Of a DNA stretch of 6,199 bases, positions 1-5,514 are shown one piece after another (the stretch's first letter is position 1; every line of letters starts with the position of its first letter). The translations under genes and the position numbers were made by a program. Source of the stretch: Planctomycetota bacterium (lineage in GTDB: Bacteria > Planctomycetota > Phycisphaerae > Phycisphaerales > SM1A02); NCBI GenBank assembly GCA_027295365.1, contig JAPULD010000480.1:1-6199 (forward strand), read 5' to 3'. The notes beneath the pieces are model-generated. The model made no database searches. It worked only from the letters and a program-made list of their open reading frames with translations, and was not told the origin of the DNA.

Positions 1-1
1 C

Positions 2-334
2 CGCAACGTCGGCCTGCCAGGGGGCATCATCTACAACTCGACCAAGGGGGCGTTGCGAACCGTCGTCCGGGTTCTGGCCCTCGAACTCGCGGCCAGGAAG
101 ATCCGCGTCAACGCCGTCAGCCCCGGCCCCATCGGTTCGGATTTCTTTGATCGAACCGGCATGCCGGCGGAACAACTCGATCCCTTCGTGGAGCAGGTTC
201 TGGCCTCGGTGCCTTTGGGTCGAATCGGCGAACCGAGCGAAGTGGCGTCGGTCGCGGCATTCCTGCTCTCGGACGAAGCCTCGTACGTCACCGGGAGCGA
301 ATACGTCGTTGATGGGGGCATGTCCGAAGTTTAA
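2..334 (+). CDS. SDR-family NAD(P)-dependent oxidoreductase, C-terminal part (5' truncated by window)
   Basis: This is the C-terminal ~110 residues of a classical short-chain dehydrogenase/reductase; the N-terminal Rossmann part with the TGxxxGxG cofactor loop lies outside the window. The frame is open from base 2 and ends in TAA. The catalytic Tyr-x-x-x-Lys is visible as YNSTK at about 32-46. It is followed by the usual helix (GALRTVVRVLALELA), the IRVNAVSPGPI motif after beta-6, a substrate-loop region, the PLGRIGEPSEVASVAAFLLSD segment's family pattern, and the terminal YVTGSEYVVDGGM signature. Classical SDRs are about 250 residues, so a little under half is seen. Members oxidise or reduce alcohols, ketones or sugars in the cytoplasm; the substrate cannot be told from this part. 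The next gene starts 29 nt downstream on the same strand, suggesting co-transcription. The family call is firm, the specific reaction unknown. Confidence 0.95.
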   Translation, partial: RNVGLPGGIIYNSTKGALRTVVRVLALELAARKIRVNAVSPGPIGSDFFDRTGMPAEQLDPFVEQVLASVPLGRIGEPSEVASVAAFLLSDEASYVTGSEYVVDGGMSEV

Positions 335-349
335 GTTCGTCATTCAACG

Positions 350-355
350 AAGGAG
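350..355 (+). promoter_or_regulatory. Shine-Dalgarno of the NTF2-like gene
   Basis: AAGGAG lies 8 nt before the ATG at 364. It is a near-perfect anti-16S match, the strongest ribosome binding site in the window, and it fixes the start of the NTF2-like gene. Confidence 0.85.
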
Positions 356-363
356 ATTGTTCC

Positions 364-741
364 ATGAAGAATTCAATCGCCAACACACATGAATACGACG
401 TCATCGCCGGGGTGGTCCAACACTACCTCGATGGCGCCATTTCGGGCCGAGGCAACGACATGAAGCCCGCTTTTCACGAGGACGCGACGGTCTTCGGTTA
501 CGTCGGCGAGGACCTTTTTGCCGGCCCCATCCAGAAACTGTATGACTGGACCGATGACAACGGTCCGGCCCCGGGACTGATCGCGCACATCGCCCATGTC
601 AAGATTTCGGAAACCGTCGCCACCCTGCGGCTCGAACTCGACGACTGGTCCGGATACCGGTTCACCGACCTGTTCACCCTGCTGAAGGTCGACGGGACCT
701 GGAAGATCATGAACAAAGTCTTTCACCTGCACACGGAATGA
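364..741 (+). CDS. NTF2-like / putative lumazine-binding-like small protein
   Basis: This 125-residue protein has the layout of the nuclear transport factor 2 superfamily, closest in pattern to the bacterial 'putative lumazine-binding' (Lumazine_bd_2) group. An N-terminal helix (about 10-28, VIAGVVQHYLDGAISG) leads into GNDMKPAFHEDATV (30-43), the typical cone-fold turn. A strand-rich second half ends in LLKVDGTWKIMNKVF (106-120), the hallmark 'DG.WKI.NKVF' of the group. Such proteins form small alpha+beta barrels with a ligand pocket; most have no proven activity, and some are SnoaL-type isomerases or hydrolases. No signal peptide or membrane segment is seen, so it is probably cytoplasmic. 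The start is set by AAGGAG at 350-355. The gene follows the SDR gene by 29 nt, so it may help the oxidoreductase or act in the same pathway; that is inference. The fold call is confident, the function unknown. Confidence 0.9.
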   Translation: MKNSIANTHEYDVIAGVVQHYLDGAISGRGNDMKPAFHEDATVFGYVGEDLFAGPIQKLYDWTDDNGPAPGLIAHIAHVKISETVATLRLELDDWSGYRFTDLFTLLKVDGTWKIMNKVFHLHTE

Positions 742-759
742 CGAAACTCCGGGTGGTAC

Positions 760-776
760 GCCTCATCGTGTGAGGC
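760..776. terminator. Weak hairpin between convergent genes (possible terminator)
   Basis: GCCTCA (760-765) and TGAGGC (771-776) form a 6-bp perfect stem around a 5-nt TCGTG loop. It lies in the 88-nt gap between the convergent NTF2-like and thiolase genes, where a bidirectional terminator would be expected. There is no T-tract on either side, so it does not meet the classical intrinsic-terminator pattern. The call rests on position and stem only. Confidence 0.3.
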
Positions 777-829
777 ATGACGCCTGAAGAATCATAGATC
801 CGGGTGCCACGGAATGTGTTTGAAGTCAT

Positions 830-2020
830 TTAGTCGCGCTCGACCAACATGCTCACGGAGTTCCCGCCCCCGAGACAGAGACTCGCGACGCCACGCTTCG
901 CATCGGTGCGAACCATCTGGTGCAGGAGGGTCGTCAATACCCGCGCCCCGCTGCCTCCGATGGGATGGCCGATGGCGATACCGCCGCCGCAGATGTTGAG
1001 CTTGGCTTCGTCGATGCCCAGTGACTTGATGTTGGCCAGGGTCTGGGCCGCGAAGGCTTCGTTCAGCTCGAACAAGTCAACGTCATCGACACTCAACCCG
1101 TTGCGATCAAGCAACGTCTTGATGCCCAACGCGGGGGCATCGAAAATGTCCTTGGGATCGACTCCCGACGTGTAGTAATCGACGATGCGCGCCATGGGCG
1201 TGGCGCCGATCTCATCCGCCTTTTCCTGGGAGGCCACGATGATCGCGGCGGCCCCATCGGAAATCTGCGAAGCGTTGGCCGCGGTGATGGTGTCATGACC
1301 CGGAATCGTGCGCAGCTTGGCCAGCCCTTCCGCCGTGGAATCACCCCGGACGCCTTCGTCGGCGCTGACACCACCATCCGCGCCGGGCTTCTTGCGATTA
1401 CCGACCTGTTCGCCAGTCAAGGCGACGATTTCCTCATTGAACCATCCTGCTTCGGTCGCCGCAGCCGCACGTTGGTGGCTCTGGGCGCTGAAGCGATCCT
1501 GCTCCTCGCGGCTGATGCCATGCTTGGTCGCGATGTGCTGGGCGGCATTAGTCATGCCCCAGCCCTCGAACGCACAGGTCAATCCGTCGTGCTGCATGTG
1601 ATCCTTGAAATCGGTCGGGCCAAACTTCACGCCACTTCGCAAGGGAGCGTAGTGGGGGGCCAGCGTCATGTTCTCGAACCCACCCGCGACGACGAGGGCG
1701 TTGTCACCCGCCTTGATCGACTGAGCCGCGAGCATGACGGCTTGCAGACCCGAGCCGCATACTTTGTTCACGGTCATCGCATTGAGCGTGGTGGGAAGGC
1801 CGGCTTTCAGCCCAGCCTGCCGAGCGGGATTCTGCCCCAGCCCCGCCTGGAGGACGCAACCCATGATGCATTCATCGACGTGATCCCTGGCTTGTGGCAC
1901 CTCATTCAGCACCGCCTCAATCGCATACGCCCCCAATTGAGGCGAAGGGGTGCGGCTGAGACCCCCAAAAAAACGACCCACGGGCGTTCGTTTACTGGCA
2001 AGAATGACGGGCTGGGACAT
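830..2020 (-). CDS. Thiolase (acetyl-CoA C-acyl/acetyltransferase)
   Basis: This is a complete 396-residue thiolase, the usual length for the family. It starts MSQPVILASKRTPVGRF, the standard beginning. The nucleophile is Cys88 in NKVCGSG. The other active-site elements are NEAF (320-323), GHP with His352 (351-353), and the C-terminal acid/base Cys382 in CLGGG. Family members catalyse thiolytic cleavage of 3-ketoacyl-CoA or the reverse condensation of two acetyl-CoA to acetoacetyl-CoA, in the cytoplasm. Sequence alone does not separate fatty-acid breakdown from biosynthetic (ketone body, polyhydroxyalkanoate or isoprenoid) use, and no partner gene (hydratase, reductase, CoA-transferase) is adjacent. 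The ATG at 2018-2020 is preferred: GGAG lies 9 nt before it and homology begins there. The frame runs 26 codons further to a TTG at 2098, but that extension is not thiolase-like. The gene is divergent from fbp and convergent with the NTF2-like gene. Confidence 0.97.
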   Translation of the reverse strand: MSQPVILASKRTPVGRFFGGLSRTPSPQLGAYAIEAVLNEVPQARDHVDECIMGCVLQAGLGQNPARQAGLKAGLPTTLNAMTVNKVCGSGLQAVMLAAQSIKAGDNALVVAGGFENMTLAPHYAPLRSGVKFGPTDFKDHMQHDGLTCAFEGWGMTNAAQHIATKHGISREEQDRFSAQSHQRAAAATEAGWFNEEIVALTGEQVGNRKKPGADGGVSADEGVRGDSTAEGLAKLRTIPGHDTITAANASQISDGAAAIIVASQEKADEIGATPMARIVDYYTSGVDPKDIFDAPALGIKTLLDRNGLSVDDVDLFELNEAFAAQTLANIKSLGIDEAKLNICGGGIAIGHPIGGSGARVLTTLLHQMVRTDAKRGVASLCLGGGNSVSMLVERD

Positions 2021-2246
2021 CGAGAATGGCTCCAATAAGAGGACCGATGGCTCGGTGCGAGGCAATCGCACTGACCACCATCGAAGATTCGCATACAATC
2101 AACAAACCGTAAGAGGTCGGGTGTCGAACCCGCTCGCCGAGGGCTTCCGCCGCCGCGGACGACACCAGGACGGCCAGGAATTATAGCCCAATCCACCCTG
2201 ACGGCTTTTTGCCCGCCAAACTTCGATAGCGAGAAGTACACCCCCC
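2021..2246. promoter_or_regulatory. Divergent control region between thiolase and fbp
   Basis: These 226 nt separate two outward-reading genes and must hold promoters for both. The minus strand carries a perfect TATAAT at 2185-2180, conspicuous in this GC-rich DNA, but I see no good -35 at 16-18 nt and it is about 160 nt from the thiolase start. A short inverted repeat, CGGGT-GTCGA-ACCCG, lies at 2118-2132 and could be an operator or a leader hairpin. For fbp only a weak GAGAAG (2231-2236) precedes the ATG by 10 nt. The exact promoters cannot be assigned from sequence. Confidence 0.4.
2030..2033 (-). promoter_or_regulatory. Shine-Dalgarno deciding the thiolase start
   Basis: On the minus strand GGAG (within TTGGAG) sits 9 nt before the ATG at 2020. 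It lies inside the longer open frame, so it argues for the internal ATG over the upstream TTG at 2098 and shortens the protein from 422 to 396 residues. Confidence 0.7.
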
Positions 2247-3305
2247 ATGCCCGACCTCGACATCTTGCGACCCCATTACACGTCCGACAACCTTACCTCG
2301 CTGCAGAGCCATATCCTCTCCGAGGAGCAGCAGCATCCCGGCGCGACGGGTGATTTCACCTGGATCCTCAGCGCGATCGCCTTGGCCGCGAAAACCATCG
2401 GCAACAAGGTTCGCCGGGCGCGGATCGAGGACGTGCTGGGTGATCATGGCGACATCAATGTGCAGGGCGAAAAACAGCAGAAGCTCGATGTCATCGCCAA
2501 CGAGATCATCATGCGTTGCCTGGGCGACCGGGCGAACATCGCCATTCTCGCCAGCGAGGAGGATGAGCATCCCGTGGTGTTGCGAGATCGCGCCGAAGGC
2601 GGACGCTATTGCATCCTCTTCGATCCCCTGGACGGGTCCTCGAACATCGACTTCGGGGTGGGGGTGGGGACGATCTTCACCGTCTTCCGCAACGAGCGCC
2701 GCAACGAGTCACGAGGACTTTTCGAGAACGACCGTCGACAGGCGCACGACGTGCCGCACTATCTGCAGCCGGGCTTTCGCCAGGCCGCGGCCGGGTACAT
2801 CCTGTATGGCTCATCGACCATCTTCGTGTTGACCACGGGCAATGGCGTGGACATGTTCGTCCTTGACCAGTCGATCGGCTCGTTCGTGCTCGTCGAGCGA
2901 CATCTGAAGATTCCAAAATCGAACAAGACGTATTCGGTGAACGAAGCGTACGTGGACACCTTCCCCGAGGGTTATCAGAAGTACTTGAACTGGGCGCACC
3001 AAAATGGATACTCGAGCCGGTACATCGGATCGATGGTCGCGGATGTGCATCGCATGCTGCTCAAGGGGGGCGTGTTCATGTATCCGCCCACCAAGACTCA
3101 CCCGGGGGGCAAGCTGAGGCTGATGTACGAAGCAAATCCCATGGCCATGATCATCGAGCAGGCGGGGGGCAAAGCGCTGGCCGATGGGCAGCGAATCCTC
3201 GACAAACGCCCCACCGACCTGCACGAACGCACCACCGTCCTCATGGGTTCGGCGGAAGAGGTTGATCATGTGATGGAGCATGTTCACTTTGATGATGTAA
3301 AATAG
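2247..3305 (+). CDS. fbp: Class 1 fructose-1,6-bisphosphatase
   Basis: This 352-residue class 1 FBPase hydrolyses fructose 1,6-bisphosphate to fructose 6-phosphate and phosphate in gluconeogenesis (and in the Calvin cycle, where present); it is cytoplasmic, Mg-dependent and usually tetrameric. The metal ligands are in place: Glu104/Glu105 (SEEDE), Asp126 and Asp129 in FDPLDGSSNID (125-135), and Glu295 in YEANPMA. The substrate-site residues match the well-studied mammalian enzyme at a constant offset of 15: Arg258, Tyr259 (SRYIGSM), Met263, Tyr279, Lys289 (GGKLRLMYE). The AMP-site region is also recognisable: TGDFT (34-38) corresponds to mammalian TGELT, and Arg120-Tyr121 to Lys-Tyr, so AMP inhibition is plausible but unproven. 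The ATG at 2247 has only a weak GAGAAG upstream. The broken hicA gene begins 7 nt after the stop, so both may share a transcript. Confidence 0.98.
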   Translation: MPDLDILRPHYTSDNLTSLQSHILSEEQQHPGATGDFTWILSAIALAAKTIGNKVRRARIEDVLGDHGDINVQGEKQQKLDVIANEIIMRCLGDRANIAILASEEDEHPVVLRDRAEGGRYCILFDPLDGSSNIDFGVGVGTIFTVFRNERRNESRGLFENDRRQAHDVPHYLQPGFRQAAAGYILYGSSTIFVLTTGNGVDMFVLDQSIGSFVLVERHLKIPKSNKTYSVNEAYVDTFPEGYQKYLNWAHQNGYSSRYIGSMVADVHRMLLKGGVFMYPPTKTHPGGKLRLMYEANPMAMIIEQAGGKALADGQRILDKRPTDLHERTTVLMGSAEEVDHVMEHVHFDDVK

Positions 3306-3312
3306 CCGCCAG

Positions 3313-3502
3313 ATGAAACGGCGTGATCTCGAACAACATCTTCGATCCCACGGTTGTGATCTGCTCCGCAATGTAATAAAGTCATGACGTGTGGATCAAC
3401 ACCGAAAACATGCGCAAGAGCACAATCCCTCGACATCGTGAGATCAAGATCGGCACGGTTCGAAATATCTGTTCAAGCCTTGGTGTCCCCACCCCGGTTT
3501 AG
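3313..3502 (+). pseudogene. hicA: HicA-type mRNA interferase toxin, frameshifted
   Basis: Two frames together spell a typical HicA of about 62 residues. From the ATG at 3313 the first frame reads MKRRDLEQHLRSHGCDLLRN, the standard HicA N-terminus, then hits TGA at 3385-3387. The second frame continues HDVWIN from 3383, then STIPRHREIKIGTVRNIC and SLGVPTPV, ending in TAG at 3500-3502. PRHREIK-GT-R-IC is the conserved C-terminal HicA signature, and the presumed catalytic His is kept in HDVW. The second frame has a stop at 3377-3379, so the break lies at about 3380-3384. The net effect is one extra base. The Gly-Gly usually before the His is replaced by NVIK, so more than one small indel may be present. 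HicA is a small dsRBD-like RNase that cleaves mRNA. There is no Shine-Dalgarno; the start is 7 nt after the fbp stop. As written, no active toxin would be made. Confidence 0.85.
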
Positions 3503-3728
3503 TCGCCTTCAGCGGTTCGCAAGCGGCTGAAGAGTGCGGCTCGTGCTTCCCCCAATACTTCCATCGCATCGCGTGCCATATCAAATGCCTCGGTGATTGT
3601 CTCCGCCTGTGTCACCAGTTCCGGATCAAGGGGCGACGTGACGACGTACCCTCCCTCGGTGCTTCCTGAAGCGTCAGGACGAGGTCGCCATCACTGACGA
3701 AGTAGGTTGTGGAGGTATTGGTCACCAT
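3499..3728 (-). pseudogene. hicB: HicB-family antitoxin, frameshifted
   Basis: Two minus-strand frames join into a HicB-like protein of about 76 residues. The ATG at 3726-3728 opens MVTNTSTTYFVSDGDLVLTL and QEA. A shift at about 3657-3660 (net loss of one base) then gives EGGYVVTSPLDPELVTQAET, ITEAFDMARDAMEVLGEA and a tail ending in TAA at 3501-3499. 'L-L-EGGY-V-(S/C)P--P--VT-(A/G)ET--EA---A-(D/E)A' is the classic HicB partial RNase-H-like fold pattern. Unrepaired, the first frame runs to a stop at 3612 and gives an altered tail. HicB neutralises HicA and usually represses the operon, using an N- or C-terminal DNA-binding part; none is obvious in this short version. The in-frame extension to 3806 looks unlike HicB. 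The gene is convergent with hicA (4-nt overlap) and divergent from mmgE/prpD. It could be decayed, or the shift could be a sequencing error. Confidence 0.83.
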
Positions 3729-3759
3729 GGTTCTATCAGCATTTCGGACTTGATGGTCT

Positions 3760-3788
3760 ATGATAACAGCCCCCGGAAGAGCGATGAA
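3760..3788 (-). promoter_or_regulatory. Candidate promoter for hicB
   Basis: On the minus strand TTCATC (3788-3783) and TATCAT (3765-3760, 5 of 6 matches to the -10 consensus) are separated by exactly 17 nt. Transcription would start near 3752, about 25 nt before the hicB ATG at 3728. The -35 matches only 3 of 6, so the call is weak, but the spacing fits and supports a start at 3728. Confidence 0.3.
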
Positions 3789-3850
3789 GATTGTTTTCGC
3801 CATCAATGCCCCTGTTTTCCACTAGTCCCCAGCCCCGAGTGCCTCCCTTC

Positions 3851-5407
3851 ATGCCCACCGCCATCGAAACCGCCGTCACCCTCTCCCGCGACTCCAATCA
3901 AGCTTTGGGGATTGGGCAGTTCGCCTTCGATTTCATGAATGGCATGGGCGAGCCCGACCAGAGCGTTCTCGAGAAGACGACCCAGTTTTTCACCGACTCG
4001 GTGTTGTGTGGTCTTTCGGCCCTGGCGTTGGGCACGAACGCCCCGACCGTGTTACGCGATGAGGCATTGGGCTACCCCCGGACGCCGGGTGTTCCTGTGT
4101 TTGGAGACCCTCGTCCCGTCTGCCCCGAGAAGGCCATCGCCGCCAACGCCAGTGCGGTGCGCGAGTGGGACTCCAACGGCACCAACTTTGGATTCAACCC
4201 CGCCCTGGGCCACACCGCGGGTGAGTTCGGTCACAACGATTTCTATCCCGTCGCCATCGCAGCCGCCCAACTCAGCGGCAAGGACGGCACCAAGGCCCTG
4301 CGAGGCATGGTCTGCCTCGATGAGATTCGCGGTCGTCTGGCCGAAGTCTTCAGCCTCAAGAGTTATCGAATCGATCACGTCGTGCACGGCGCGATCGGGT
4401 CCGCCGCCACGTACGGAGCCATGCTGGGCGCGACGCCTCAGCAGATCGAATCGGCGATCGGCATGTTCGTCGCCCATTACATTCCCTGGCGCGCGATCAG
4501 GGCAGGGAAACAGCTTTCGGATTCCAAAGGCGCGAGCGCCGCGATCTCCACCGAAGCGGCGATCCTCTGCATGCAGCGTTCGATGAATGGCTTCGTGGGC
4601 CCCAAGGACATCTTCCGCAATCCCGAAGCGATCTGGAGGCAGTTCGAGCCGACCGATGGCGACTCGCCTTTTAATCTTGTTCTCTCTCATTCCGGGGGGG
4701 ATTTCGCGGTTATGGGCATGCACTTCAAGTTGGGGCTGTACGAACACCAGTCCGCCGGGGCCTTGCAGGGGTTGATCGACCTCATCGAGGCGAACCCTAT
4801 CATCATCGAGCAACCCGAGAACATCGCGTCGATCAAGGTCATCGCCTACGAACCTGCATTTGGCATCATCGGCGATCCCGCCAAGCGCGACCCCAGGACG
4901 CGACAATCCGCGGATCACTCGATGGTGTACATCGTCAGTCGCAAGCTCAAGAAGGCGATCGAGCTGGCGAAGTCATCGGGCAATTCGAAGCTGGGGGCGA
5001 ACAACGATGAATATTGGAAGGCCCTGATGCTCACGCCTTACGACTTCGATGACAAGGCGTTGTTCGATGCCGACACGAGGGCGACGATGGAGATGATCTC
5101 CTTTGAGCATGGGGGAGTGGAATACGATGCGAAATATCCCGATGGCATCCCCACCTCGATGATCATCACCTTGAAGGATGGCACCAGTTTCGATTCGGGT
5201 CTGGTCATGTACCCCTCGGGGCACGCGCGAAACACCACGTGCAATCTTGTTGACATTCTGGACAACAAGTTCAAGGTTCTGGGCGATCTGGCCCTGGCCC
5301 AACCCCAGCCCATCATCGATCGATTCAACGGCATCTCCAGCCTGGACGCCGAGGGATTGAAGTCGCTCTACGATTTCGACATCCTCGATCGCGGCACGTT
5401 CGAATAA
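3851..5407 (+). CDS. MmgE/PrpD-family protein (2-methylcitrate-dehydratase-like)
   Basis: This 518-residue protein has the two-part MmgE/PrpD architecture: a helical N-terminal domain (about 20-295, with FFTDSVLCGLSALALGT at 46-62) and an alpha/beta C-terminal domain (about 300-490). The family's REWDSN (104-109) corresponds to the 'RWxDFND' acidic site, HTAGEFGHNDF (121-131) to the following 'xEWGHPSDN' region, and RQSADHSMVYIVS (351-363) to the widespread '(T/S)ADHS' motif. Characterised members include PrpD, which dehydrates 2-methylcitrate to 2-methyl-cis-aconitate in propionate breakdown, Bacillus MmgE, and cis-aconitate decarboxylase. No prpB, prpC or propionyl-CoA gene is adjacent, so the substrate is open. 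The ATG at 3851 gives a normal N-terminus but has no Shine-Dalgarno (CTCCCTTC precedes it). Upstream alternatives are ATG 3806 and TTG 3791, whose Pro/Ser-rich extension is not family-like. The gene is divergent from the hicB remnant and convergent with the TPR gene. Confidence 0.93.
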   Translation: MPTAIETAVTLSRDSNQALGIGQFAFDFMNGMGEPDQSVLEKTTQFFTDSVLCGLSALALGTNAPTVLRDEALGYPRTPGVPVFGDPRPVCPEKAIAANASAVREWDSNGTNFGFNPALGHTAGEFGHNDFYPVAIAAAQLSGKDGTKALRGMVCLDEIRGRLAEVFSLKSYRIDHVVHGAIGSAATYGAMLGATPQQIESAIGMFVAHYIPWRAIRAGKQLSDSKGASAAISTEAAILCMQRSMNGFVGPKDIFRNPEAIWRQFEPTDGDSPFNLVLSHSGGDFAVMGMHFKLGLYEHQSAGALQGLIDLIEANPIIIEQPENIASIKVIAYEPAFGIIGDPAKRDPRTRQSADHSMVYIVSRKLKKAIELAKSSGNSKLGANNDEYWKALMLTPYDFDDKALFDADTRATMEMISFEHGGVEYDAKYPDGIPTSMIITLKDGTSFDSGLVMYPSGHARNTTCNLVDILDNKFKVLGDLALAQPQPIIDRFNGISSLDAEGLKSLYDFDILDRGTFE

Positions 5408-5439
5408 ACCAGAAGATCATGAGCCTTCCAATGCCACAA

Positions 5440-5472
5440 GAGCGGAGCCGATCGTTTGGATCGACTCCGCTC
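5440..5472. terminator. Strong hairpin between convergent genes, probable bidirectional terminator
   Basis: GAGCGGAGCCGATC (5440-5453) pairs with GATCGACTCCGCTC (5459-5472) over 14 bp with one C-A mismatch, around a GTTTG loop. It sits 32 nt after the mmgE/prpD stop and 42 nt before the end of the TPR gene, the expected place for a shared terminator. Neither side has a T-tract, so it is either a U-less terminator, a 3'-end stabiliser, or dependent on a factor. Confidence 0.6.
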
Positions 5473-5514
5473 GTCGTGGGGGCTGCTGTTCTTTCGCACT
5501 GAAGTCTTGGCGTC

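Noticed and set aside
1295..2038. Long plus-strand open frame (247 codons) opposite the thiolase
   Set aside because: It is an antisense shadow of a clear thiolase gene, a common artefact in GC-rich DNA; the translation has no recognisable domain.
2021..2098. N-terminal extension of the thiolase to a TTG at 2098
   Set aside because: The GGAG 9 nt before the ATG at 2020 and the onset of thiolase homology at MSQPVILASKRTP both favour the internal start; the 26 extra residues are not family-like.
2111..2137. Possible tRNA T-arm (GGGTGTCGAACCC) near 2118-2132
   Set aside because: The loop does not match TTCRANY in register, and no acceptor stem, anticodon arm or D-arm can be found around it. 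It is kept only as an inverted repeat.
2811..3371. Minus-strand open frame of 186 codons over the end of fbp and hicA
   Set aside because: It overlaps the highly conserved C-terminal half of fbp, has no domain resemblance and no clear ribosome binding site.
3729..3806. Extension of the hicB frame upstream to a start at 3806 (MMAKTIFIALPG...)
   Set aside because: The extra residues show no HicB resemblance, a candidate promoter lies within them (3760-3788), and the repaired gene from 3728 already has normal HicB length.
4052..4918. Long minus-strand open frame (288 codons) opposite mmgE/prpD
   Set aside because: It is opposite a well-supported MmgE/PrpD gene and has the Arg/Gly/Asp-rich composition typical of an antisense shadow, with no recognisable motif.
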